Assembly (NCBI GenBank): GCA_045536305.1
Contig: JAZSNH010000065.1
Coordinates: 1 to 14,776 of the forward strand
Source: JAISGQ01 sp045536305
Lineage (GTDB): Bacteria; Bacillota; Clostridia; Oscillospirales; Acutalibacteraceae
Reading direction: 5' to 3'
Length of the DNA stretch: 14,776 nt
The translations under genes and the position numbers were made by a program. The notes below the pieces were generated by a model, which did no database searches, was not told the DNA's origin, and saw nothing but the letters and a program-made list of their open reading frames with translations. Below, in pieces: positions 1 to 5,622 of this stretch (the stretch's first letter is position 1; the number at the start of each line of letters is the position of its first letter).

Positions 1-1
1 A

Positions 2-145
2 TCGATACATGTAGAACACTTATATCCTATAATTGAGGACGAGGAAAGTGAGCGTGAGATCGATTTGAGAGAGGTTGAAGCAGGAGTTCGTTCTCCCGAA
101 AGCTACGCGGAAAAGTGGAACATTATCCCGTCAGATAAAAAATAG
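2..145 (+). CDS. C-terminal end of probable phage portal protein (5' end outside window)
   Basis: An open frame enters from the left edge and ends at TAG 143-145, leaving 47 visible residues. The tail is acidic and charged (EDEESERE), followed by VEAGVRSPESYAEKW. This resembles the end of many phage portal proteins, where a helix with an 'aG(i/v)xSxesyae' pattern closes the clip/crown region. Position supports the call: the next genes are scaffold and major capsid protein, and portal normally precedes these. The portal forms the dodecameric ring through which DNA enters and leaves the head. Without the rest of the protein the call rests on context plus a weak tail motif; a minor head protein is the main alternative. 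Confidence 0.5.
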   Translation, partial: SIHVEHLYPIIEDEESEREIDLREVEAGVRSPESYAEKWNIIPSDKK

Positions 146-154
146 CGCGGTGTG

Positions 155-170
155 TGTTTCACGTGGAACA
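155..170. promoter_or_regulatory. parS-like ParB-binding site
   Basis: TGTTTCACGTGGAACA matches 15 of 16 bases of the Bacillus subtilis parS site (TGTTTCACGTGAAACA) and is itself nearly palindromic around CACGTG. The GTTTCACGTGGAAC variant is among the functional parS forms known in Gram-positive bacteria. It lies 9 bases past the stop of the portal-like gene, in a non-coding gap. The host chromosomal ParB (Spo0J), which loads as a CTP-dependent clamp at such sites, would be expected to recognise it. No ParA or ParB gene is in the window. Sequence match is strong; binding is inferred. Confidence 0.7.
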
Positions 171-296
171 TCTATTGATTGTAAAACTATAGATACTTAA
201 ACAAGAAACCTTGTCGACGGACACTAAACGGAGAGAAATATTCAAAAAGAGTATTTCGAAAAGCCGACAGGCTATAAATGGCAAAGGAGTAAATTT

Positions 297-932
297 ATGT
301 ACATAATCAAAAAACTCATTAAAAAAATGCTTGTTCTTCCTGTTATAGGTATCCACAGCGATGTGGATATGGACGAGCTGAGCAGGATCGTAAAGGAGCG
401 AACCGCAAGAGCGGAAAGATCGGTTCTAAAGGATTATTTTGCACAGCTCGGGCTTGACGAGGAGCAGGCAAAAGAGGCGGAAAATGCATATAAGGCCGCA
501 AAGAACAGTATGGTGCCCACAAAAGAACAGCTTGCCGCCGCCGAGGAGCGTGCTGTGAGTGCTGAAAAAAGCGCAAGAAAAGCACAGACAGGGGCAGAGG
601 CAAGAGTTCAGATGGCTTTGCTGGGAGTGCGCGAGGAGTGTTTTTCCGATGTGCTCAAGCTTGCTGCAGAGGGTCTTGACAAGGCAGGAGAAACCGAGAC
701 GGTAAATCCCGAGGAAGTACGACGCGCCATTGAAGCTGTTATTGAGAGAATTCCTTCATTTGCAGGTGAAGCGCCTGCCGTATCCACAGGTGCGGCAGGC
801 AGATTCCCTAGGGGAAACAGCGCGGCCGAAAGCTATCGCCAACAGCTCAACCGAGCAAGAGAAAAGCATGACAATGCTGCCGCAGCCTCGATCATAAGTC
901 AGGCGGCGGAAAAAGGAATCACATTGAGATGA
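297..932 (+). CDS. Phage capsid scaffold protein (DUF4355/GP20-like)
   Basis: The 211-residue protein is almost entirely helical and charged: residues about 25-105 are rich in E, K, A and R and look coiled-coil, and the C-terminal segment (SYRQQLNRAREKHDN to the end) has the 'YrxqLxxARxxgnxxaaixixqeAaekGI' pattern common at the end of small Firmicute phage scaffold proteins. A scaffold guides assembly of the capsid protein around the portal and is then removed. The next gene is the major capsid protein, the usual order. The start is fixed by AAAGGAG at 285-291 with good spacing to ATG 297. Residues 1-20 are unusual: lysine-rich and then hydrophobic, signal-like rather than scaffold-like. No protease domain is visible. 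Confidence 0.75.
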   Translation: MYIIKKLIKKMLVLPVIGIHSDVDMDELSRIVKERTARAERSVLKDYFAQLGLDEEQAKEAENAYKAAKNSMVPTKEQLAAAEERAVSAEKSARKAQTGAEARVQMALLGVREECFSDVLKLAAEGLDKAGETETVNPEEVRRAIEAVIERIPSFAGEAPAVSTGAAGRFPRGNSAAESYRQQLNRAREKHDNAAAASIISQAAEKGITLR

Positions 933-1052
933 ATGCCGATAATTCATAACATTTCTTAAAATTTCATATATGTGATTCCTAAATATTCATAAAAAGATAT
1001 AAAATTGCATAACTCTTTTTCCTCCTAATAAAAAACAGAAAGGCTGATAATA
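933..1052 (+). promoter_or_regulatory. AT-rich leader before the major capsid gene; possible promoter
   Basis: This 120-base gap is much richer in A and T than the genes around it. It holds a -10-like TATAAA at 998-1003, but the best -35 candidate 16 bases upstream (TTCCTA) is poor. CCTCCT at 1021-1026 is complementary to a Shine-Dalgarno sequence. The capsid gene's own ribosome site (AGAAAGG, about 1037-1043) follows. An internal promoter or RNA leader that raises capsid expression is plausible but not shown. Confidence 0.3.
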
Positions 1053-2027
1053 TTGGCAAACAATACAGGAACAGGTACCGTGTGGAATCTTCCGAATTAT
1101 ATCGGGCAGCTTTATACCTCCACACCTGCCGAGACTCCTTTTCTTAACCTTATTGCCGACAAGGCAGTAAAGACAGACAATTTCCAGTTTCCCACAGGCG
1201 CACAGTACAGCATTTCCGGAGCGGCACAGCCTGCAATAACCGAAACAGGCTCTCTTTCCGCGCCTGCTGCCGTGTCCTATGCAAGAACTCAGGAATCAAA
1301 CGTTACTCAGATATTTCAGGAGACTGTTTCCGTTTCCTATTCCAAGCTTTCCTCCGGAGGCAGACTTTCCGGTGTGACCTCCGTTAACGGCGATGTCACC
1401 GATGAGCTCGATTTCCAGACCGCACGCGCTCTTGAAAAGATCGCACGTGATGTTGAATACACCTTTATCAACGGAGAATATCAGCTTTCCACAGGCTCCA
1501 CCGTTGCAAACAAAACAAGGGGTATTATCAATGCCTGCGGTACCTCCGAAAGCTTAAACGGCGAACCTCTTACAAAGGCCGCCCTCAATGCGGCTTTCAA
1601 GAAGGCTTATGATGCAGGCGCGACCTTCAGCGACATGGTGCTTTTCTGCGGAAGCGCTGTAAAGCAGCAGATCACCGATGCATACGCCTCTCAGTGGGGT
1701 GCCTATGCGCCTCCCTCCAGAAATGTCGGCGGCATGAACATCATGCAGATAGAGACCGATTTCGGCCTTGTATCTGTTGTGCTTTCCCGTTTCGTGCCTG
1801 CAGGTACTCTTATCTGCGCAGATGTTTCCTGCATCAGACCTGTTGAGCAGGATGTACCCGGCAAGGGAAACTTCTTCCGCGAGGCACTTTCCAAAACAGG
1901 CGCTGCAGAGGAATTTCAGATATTCGGCCAGATCGGTCTTGACCACGGCCCCATGTGGAAGCACCTTAAGCTTACCGATATCGGTGAGGGCGACAGCCGC
2001 ACTCCTGTTCTTGTCGAAAACGCATAA
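1053..2027 (+). CDS. Major capsid protein, SU10/DUF5309 family
   Basis: The 324-residue protein has the SU10-type (DUF5309, PF17236) layout: an N-terminus of the form 'ANxTGTxTxWxLPNYxGxLYxxxPxETPFL', a long central region with FQETVSVSYSKLSSGG and RALEKIARDVEYTFINGE, and a C-terminal IGLDHGPMWKHLKLTDI resembling the family's 'GLdyGpewaHgki'. The family takes the HK97 fold and builds the icosahedral shell. It starts at TTG 1053, with a Shine-Dalgarno (AGAAAGG) about 9 bases upstream; no in-frame ATG nearby fits the family N-terminus. Serine is encoded mostly by TCC here, unlike the mixed usage of the neighbouring tail genes, which suggests selection for high expression. A scaffold gene lies just upstream. 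Confidence 0.9.
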   Translation: MANNTGTGTVWNLPNYIGQLYTSTPAETPFLNLIADKAVKTDNFQFPTGAQYSISGAAQPAITETGSLSAPAAVSYARTQESNVTQIFQETVSVSYSKLSSGGRLSGVTSVNGDVTDELDFQTARALEKIARDVEYTFINGEYQLSTGSTVANKTRGIINACGTSESLNGEPLTKAALNAAFKKAYDAGATFSDMVLFCGSAVKQQITDAYASQWGAYAPPSRNVGGMNIMQIETDFGLVSVVLSRFVPAGTLICADVSCIRPVEQDVPGKGNFFREALSKTGAAEEFQIFGQIGLDHGPMWKHLKLTDIGEGDSRTPVLVENA

Positions 2028-2044
2028 TCAAAGGGGCGGTTTAA

Positions 2045-2335
2045 ATGACATGTTCCGAAAAGCTCGAACTGCTCATAAGCAGACTTAAACCGATGCAGTG
2101 CGAGTGTGAATGCTTTGTGCCGAACCAGCAGGAGCTGAAAACACTTCTTGACGAATGCGGCGGCGATGTGGACAAGGCAAGCTATTATGCCTGTCTGCGT
2201 CTTGCGGAATGCAGTGCCGTTGTCACTGCGGAGATAAAGACAGAAAGCGCAAGAGATTACTGGCTTACAATGGCGCGGCTGTATCGACCCAACAAAACAA
2301 GGTCGCTTATTCGTTCCGATGGGGAGGGTTCATAA
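2045..2335 (+). CDS. Head-tail connector-like protein (gp6-type adaptor)
   Basis: The 96-residue protein follows the capsid gene by 17 bases, with AAAGGGG as ribosome site before ATG 2045. Its second half, with ASYYACLRLAE around residue 45-55 and then SARDYWLTMARLYRPNK plus a terminal RSDG, matches a type of short Firmicute phage protein found between capsid and head-closure genes ('xxYWLxlAxxxRPNxxgxxxRaDg'). Such adaptors dock on the portal and help close the filled head. It has seven cysteines, including C19, C21 and C23 in an alternating CxCxC, which is unusual for an adaptor. Function is assigned from position and pattern; no catalytic motif is present. Confidence 0.55.
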   Translation: MTCSEKLELLISRLKPMQCECECFVPNQQELKTLLDECGGDVDKASYYACLRLAECSAVVTAEIKTESARDYWLTMARLYRPNKTRSLIRSDGEGS

Positions 2336-2728
2336 ATGATGGGAATATGTGAAAACGCTATAGCGGACTGCACAGGTCTTGCAGGCTGCGGCGGCAGACT
2401 TTGCCGCAATATGAGGCACTCTCTTTCAAGAATGAAGTTTATGAGATATCTTTCTGATGAGTCAGAGGAAGCAAAAATCGACTCAGAGCCTATGAAAGGG
2501 GAGCTTTGCGGCTTTATCACAAAGCTTCCCTCGCCCTCCGACCCTTCTTACGCTGTGCCGGGAATATTGGGCGAAGCCTCGAATGTACGGCTTACGGTGG
2601 TTTCCTCAAGCAGTGCGCTTAAGGTAGGGGACATTGTTTGTGCAGGAGAGAAAAATTACTTTGTGCAGTCACAGCTGAGTGAACTGCCTGTAAGATTCTC
2701 GCTGTTTGAAACGGAGGAGCCTGCATGA
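2336..2728 (+). CDS. Probable head-closure (stopper-type) protein
   Basis: ATG 2336 directly follows the previous stop and is preceded by GGGAGG; a second ATG at 2339 is possible. The 130-residue product has a beta-rich second half (ALKVGDIVCAGEKNYFVQSQL, then RFSLFE) typical of the small barrel of head-closure proteins, which seal the portal exit and accept the tail. The N-terminus is odd: four cysteines at residues 5, 12, 18 and 23 in glycine-rich sequence, followed by a basic stretch. More cysteines follow at ELCGF and DIVCAG. Its place between the adaptor and the HK97 gp10-like gene supports the call. It could also be a head-tail joining protein of another class. Confidence 0.45.
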   Translation: MMGICENAIADCTGLAGCGGRLCRNMRHSLSRMKFMRYLSDESEEAKIDSEPMKGELCGFITKLPSPSDPSYAVPGILGEASNVRLTVVSSSSALKVGDIVCAGEKNYFVQSQLSELPVRFSLFETEEPA

Positions 2729-3081
2729 GGGTCAAGTTCAATAAGCTTGATTTTACAGACCGAATGACAGCGATTATGAACAGCACCGACAGAGCTATAG
2801 ACGCAGCTTTTGAAAAAGCGGCCGCGCAGGCAGAAGCATCGGCAAAGCTTAATGCTCCGTGGAGAGACCGAACGGGAAACGCACGCAGAACGCTGCTCGG
2901 TACCGTTTTATGTGTGCCCTTTGAAAAAAAGCGTCTTTCGGTCGTTGGCAGAATGAGCTATTCTCCTGCGCTCGAGCTGTTTTTCAATGGAAGGTACAGC
3001 ATTCTTTTTCCGACAATACTCAATAATGCATCAGGTATTCTCAAAAGCGTTGTCAATGCGGTGGAGGGAGTGAAAATATGA
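2725..3081 (+). CDS. HK97 gp10-like head-tail joining / tail completion protein
   Basis: The 118-residue protein starts at ATG 2725, overlapping the previous stop by 4 bases (ATGA), a sign of translational coupling. The stretch AKLNAPWRDRTGNARRTL at about residues 39-57 is the hallmark of the HK97 gp10-like family ('AxxnAPwxDRTGnaRrsl'), and the following MSYSPALELFFNGRYSIL matches the family's 'hgveYgxyLExxxxgkyaIl'. Members act at the head-tail interface or in tail completion of siphophages. Length is close to the usual 110-140 residues. Conserved order with the next gene (tail terminator-like) supports it. Confidence 0.75.
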   Translation: MRVKFNKLDFTDRMTAIMNSTDRAIDAAFEKAAAQAEASAKLNAPWRDRTGNARRTLLGTVLCVPFEKKRLSVVGRMSYSPALELFFNGRYSILFPTILNNASGILKSVVNAVEGVKI

Positions 3082-3437
3082 GACAGCTGAAACAGTGTAT
3101 CGATGCATTGAGAAAGGGTGGTCTGACGGTATACACTCCTGCGTCACACGATGGTGTGTGCGCGTCGCCTTATTGTGTGGTGCAGTATCTCGGTTCTGTT
3201 TTGCACAGCAGTGCGGGAACAGGCATAGACATGCTGAGAATACACATTTATGCTCCAATCGGGCGCTTTTTCCTGATAGAGGAAATGAGGGAAAAAACAG
3301 AAAAGGCCATGAGGCCGCTTATTGAAAGCGGCGCTGTCAGACCCTGTGAGAGTGTCGGTGCCTGTGTTGTGGACGACACATTCAAGGCTCACTCCTGTTA
3401 TTTGGACTACCGTGTTCAGTTTGGCATGAACACTTGA
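3078..3437 (+). CDS. Tail terminator-like protein
   Basis: The 119-residue product starts at ATG 3078, with an ATGA overlap on the gp10-like gene. It occupies the tail-terminator slot, just before the tail tube gene. The pattern fits: an N-terminal helix (RQLKQCIDALRKGG), a central beta pair (GIDMLRIHIYAPIG) resembling the 'xxxxvxixvyaP' strand of these proteins, a helix (MREKTEKAMRPLIES), and a final strand (SCYLDYRVQF) with the '(h/a)xxxlxYrixk' ending. Tail terminators cap the tube when the length set by the tape measure is reached. Sequence identity to a named family is not clear by eye, so the assignment is mostly positional. Confidence 0.5.
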   Translation: MRQLKQCIDALRKGGLTVYTPASHDGVCASPYCVVQYLGSVLHSSAGTGIDMLRIHIYAPIGRFFLIEEMREKTEKAMRPLIESGAVRPCESVGACVVDDTFKAHSCYLDYRVQFGMNT

Positions 3438-3447
3438 TAATAAAGAA

Positions 3448-3514
3448 GCCGCACTTTGCACGCAACGTAACGTCGGACGATCATTGGGCAGGTTAAGGCG
3501 ATGCAGAGTGCGGC
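3448..3514. repeat. 67-base inverted repeat / RNA hairpin between head-completion and tail tube genes
   Basis: GCCGCACTTTGCA (3448-3460) pairs with TGCAGAGTGCGGC (3502-3514) over 13 bp with one G-U wobble. The 41-base interior can extend the stem: CGC 3461-3463 with GCG 3498-3500, and TAAC 3468-3471 with GTTA 3492-3495. There is no U-tract after it on the + strand, so it is not a normal + strand terminator; on the - strand the following bases are only moderately T-rich. The tail tube Shine-Dalgarno (AAAGGAA, about 3530) lies outside the stem. Possible roles are RNA processing or stability, or a remnant of a small mobile element. Confidence 0.6.
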
Positions 3515-3542
3515 ATAAAACATACATAGAAAGGAATTTGAT

Positions 3543-4244
3543 ATGGGAACCATCAATTCAAGCCCCATTGCAAATATAAGCGGTGCAGAGATCATCACAA
3601 TGGAAGATACACCGCGATTTTTCAGGTTTTCCAGCGCAAAAAGCGTAGAGCCCGAGCCGGTTCTCTCCGAAGGCAAGGAGGAAGAGCTTCGCACGGGAAA
3701 CACTATTCTGGCGCAGAATATTCTTGAGGATATCCTGAAGGGCTATAACATCAAGCTCAAGGATGTTGTGTTCAGCCCCGAGCTGCTGGCGTTTGCACAG
3801 GGCGGCAGCGTAAGCTACGATACCGAAGGCAATTTTGAAAGCTACAACGCTCCTATTGCGGGCGAGACCTGTGAGCACACCAGATTTATTCTCAGAATCT
3901 ACTCTGAGGAAAAGGATTATGACGGTGAGACAAAGTGCTACTATCGTTTTGCTTTTCCCGGCTGCTTCGGCTCTGCGGCATCCTTCAGCTTTGAGGACGG
4001 CGAGTTTGTAAGCCCCGAGTATACCGTTAAATCAAGAGCAGGCAGCGGAAAGACACAGCTTGTTATCGATTGTCTCGATTCAATGCCTGTATATATTTCC
4101 AAAGCCTCCGAAATGCCGTCGAGCGCACCTCTTGATGTTGAATACATTGCGGCAGTACCCATGACGGTTCAGGGCATTTCCCTCAAAGCAGGCGAATGTG
4201 TTTACAGAACAGCAGAGGGCTTTTTAAAGGGTGAAGCGATATGA
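3543..4244 (+). CDS. Major tail tube protein
   Basis: The 233-residue protein starts at ATG 3543 after AAAGGAA. It lies between the tail terminator-like gene and the tail chaperone, which is the tube position in siphophages. It is beta-rich with few helices, one being TILAQNILEDILKGYNIKLKD, followed by VVFSPELLAFAQGG, a segment seen in Firmicute tail tube proteins. The central part (TRFILRIYSEEKD...KCYYRFAFPGC) fits the strands of the tube fold. These proteins stack as hexamers around the tape measure. No sheath gene is nearby, which argues for a non-contractile tail. Confidence 0.65.
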   Translation: MGTINSSPIANISGAEIITMEDTPRFFRFSSAKSVEPEPVLSEGKEEELRTGNTILAQNILEDILKGYNIKLKDVVFSPELLAFAQGGSVSYDTEGNFESYNAPIAGETCEHTRFILRIYSEEKDYDGETKCYYRFAFPGCFGSAASFSFEDGEFVSPEYTVKSRAGSGKTQLVIDCLDSMPVYISKASEMPSSAPLDVEYIAAVPMTVQGISLKAGECVYRTAEGFLKGEAI

Positions 4245-4633
4245 TGCAGCATGAGACAGTTTTTGATGTTTCGCTACCCTCCTTTTCGGGAGAGGGGAGC
4301 ATTGAGGTAAAGCTTCGCCGCCCGTCCTTCCTTGCACTGGCGGCACAGGGAATGATACCCAACGAGCTGCTTGCCTGCGCCAGAGATCTCTTCAATGAAG
4401 GCGGCAACGCGCAGGTGCGTCTTGACGAGCTGGGAAGACTGCTTGTTATATTTGCCCAGAACTCGCTTGTTTCTCCCTCTTACGAAGAGCTTGAGGAGAA
4501 GGGCATAAGTCTTACCGATGAACAGCTTTCTGCGATCTATGCGTTTGCACAGGGAGGTGTGCGCGCACTCATACCCTTTCGTAAAAAGCTCACGGATGAT
4601 GACGCTCCTGCTGGCGGCAAGGAAGTTTTTTAA
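4241..4633 (+). CDS. Tail assembly chaperone (gpG-like)
   Basis: The 130-residue protein overlaps the tube gene by 4 bases (ATGA) at ATG 4241. It sits between tube and tape measure, where siphophages encode the paired chaperones G and GT. It has a beta N-terminus (TVFDVSLPSFSGEGSIEVKLRRPSF) and a helical middle (LLACARDLFNEGG), then LGRLLVIFAQNSLVSPSYEEL, a common layout for this group ('f...(a)aLxxpsy(e)el'). It ends GGKEVF at a U6 run overlapping the UAA stop. A second ORF in the +1 frame overlaps its end and continues toward the tape measure gene, as in lambda G/GT. The chaperone keeps the tape measure soluble and recruits tube protein. Confidence 0.7.
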   Translation: MMQHETVFDVSLPSFSGEGSIEVKLRRPSFLALAAQGMIPNELLACARDLFNEGGNAQVRLDELGRLLVIFAQNSLVSPSYEELEEKGISLTDEQLSAIYAFAQGGVRALIPFRKKLTDDDAPAGGKEVF

Positions 4634-4850
4634 AAGACCCAGTGAGATAATGTGCATTGCCGACAGCTATATCGGGTGGTGCTTTGATGAAGCGGCGCTG
4701 TATCTTCTTTCAAAAATAGAGGAAACAGGGGAAATACCCGATATATGGCAGGCACATGACAATAAAACCGCTGTGGAATCCATGCTGCAGCGGAGAGGAG
4801 TGATTTTTAATGATAGACGCAGGAACGATAAGTGCCAGTCTGATTCTTGA
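4599..4850 (+). CDS. Tail assembly chaperone C-terminal partner (gpT-like), probably made as a G-T fusion
   Basis: This ORF is in the +1 frame relative to the gpG-like gene and overlaps the tape measure start by 41 bases. Its core, FKRPSEIMCIADSYIGWCFDEAALYLLSKIEE at roughly residues 9-40 from ATG 4599, is helical and amphipathic. This resembles short ORFs between chaperone and tape measure genes in Clostridia phages. Two expression routes are possible: frameshift fusion from the upstream gene at the U6 run, or its own start at ATG 4596/4599 or 4650. No good Shine-Dalgarno precedes any of these (only AAAAAG before 4596), which favours the fusion. In lambda the T part binds tube subunits. The tail after about residue 55 reads through the next gene's ribosome site and is basic. 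Confidence 0.55.
   Translation: MTLLLAARKFFKRPSEIMCIADSYIGWCFDEAALYLLSKIEETGEIPDIWQAHDNKTAVESMLQRRGVIFNDRRRNDKCQSDS
4619..4634 (+). other. Probable programmed +1 (or -2) translational frameshift site
   Basis: The gpG-like frame ends GAA GTT TTT TAA. The six T (4626-4631) let tRNA-Phe on TTT slip forward one base onto TTT while UAA is in the A site, continuing as AAA AGA CCC in the downstream ORF. A -2 slip on the same run reaches the same frame with one extra Phe. AAGGA at 4619-4623 lies 4 bases before the slip codon, like the stimulatory Shine-Dalgarno upstream of the bacterial RF2 +1 site. A -1 shift would add only a few residues before a stop, so it is not the useful frame here. Confidence 0.55.
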
Positions 4851-5610
4851 TACAGCGCCCTTTTCATTTGCGTTGAGCAAGGCACTTCTCGTCCTTTCCG
4901 AGCTGGGGATCACAGGAGATGAGCAGGGAGGCAGATTAAGTGCCTTGGGTGATGTTCTGGGCAGAGTCGGCGGCAGAGTACAGACAGAGTTCCAATCGCC
5001 CTTTCAAAGAGCGGCTGAGGCGGTAAGGCAGACCTGCGGCAGTATAACAGGCTCGGTGTCAGGCACCGCACTTAATGTAGTCAAACCTGCCATAGCCGTA
5101 AAAAGCAATATACTCTCACCGATAAAGGAGACGGTCTCCGACGGAAAAGCTATAATGACAAATTTCGGACAGGGTCTGATAAACGGTTTGTCCTCGAAGC
5201 AATCGGGGATCATGGCCAAGGCAAGAAGTATAGCAAACAGCGTTGCAGCAACTATGCGAAAGGCATTGGGCATTGCATCTCCGTCAAGGGTAATGCGAGA
5301 GGTCGGACGTTTTACAGGCGAAGGTATGGTGCTGGGTCTTCAGGATATGAGCGGTGAGGTGACACGCGCATCAAAAGCTCTTGCACAAAGCGCGGTTACG
5401 ACCGTTTCGATAAACGGAACAATGCGAAATGACGGGTCGAAGAAAAGGGAAGATACGGCAGAAGTATACCGCACAGAGACAACCGACGAGAGCACGCAGG
5501 ATATCCTGTGCCGAAGGCTTGATACGCTTATCGAGCTGCTTGCAAACAGCAGACAAAGCATACAGCTTGACAGACGCTCCTTTGGCGTACTGGTGCGAGA
5601 ATATACATAA
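4810..5610 (+). CDS. Tail tape measure protein, unusually short (266 aa)
   Basis: ATG 4810 follows GAGAGGAG with 9-base spacing. The N-terminus (AGTISASLILDTAPFSFALSKA) has the 'vGtixxdlxlntxxfxxxl' pattern of Firmicute tape measures, and the segment at about residues 150-180 (RKALGIASPSRVMREVGRF, then GEGMVLGL) is the typical tape measure C-terminal signature 'aLgIxSPSrvmrexGxxxxxGxxxGi'. So both family ends are present. The middle is nearly absent: members usually run 600 to over 1500 residues and carry hydrophobic segments, none of which is seen here. At about 1.5 angstroms per residue it would set a tail of about 40 nm. The reading frame is intact, so this is a compact or internally shortened protein rather than a broken gene. 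Confidence 0.75.
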   Translation: MIDAGTISASLILDTAPFSFALSKALLVLSELGITGDEQGGRLSALGDVLGRVGGRVQTEFQSPFQRAAEAVRQTCGSITGSVSGTALNVVKPAIAVKSNILSPIKETVSDGKAIMTNFGQGLINGLSSKQSGIMAKARSIANSVAATMRKALGIASPSRVMREVGRFTGEGMVLGLQDMSGEVTRASKALAQSAVTTVSINGTMRNDGSKKREDTAEVYRTETTDESTQDILCRRLDTLIELLANSRQSIQLDRRSFGVLVREYT

Positions 5611-5622
5611 TGGAGGTTTGCT

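Noticed and set aside
171..296. Promoter before the scaffold gene
   Set aside because: The gap is AT-rich with several TTG-type and TA-rich words, but no -35/-10 pair with acceptable match and spacing was found; only the Shine-Dalgarno at 285-291 is convincing.
1554..1964. 136-codon - strand ORF inside the major capsid gene
   Set aside because: It is a shadow of a strongly codon-biased gene, with no start signals.
3144..3527. - strand ORF across the tail terminator-like gene and the hairpin
   Set aside because: It has no ribosome site, is antisense to an ATGA-coupled phage gene, and its sequence is not family-like.
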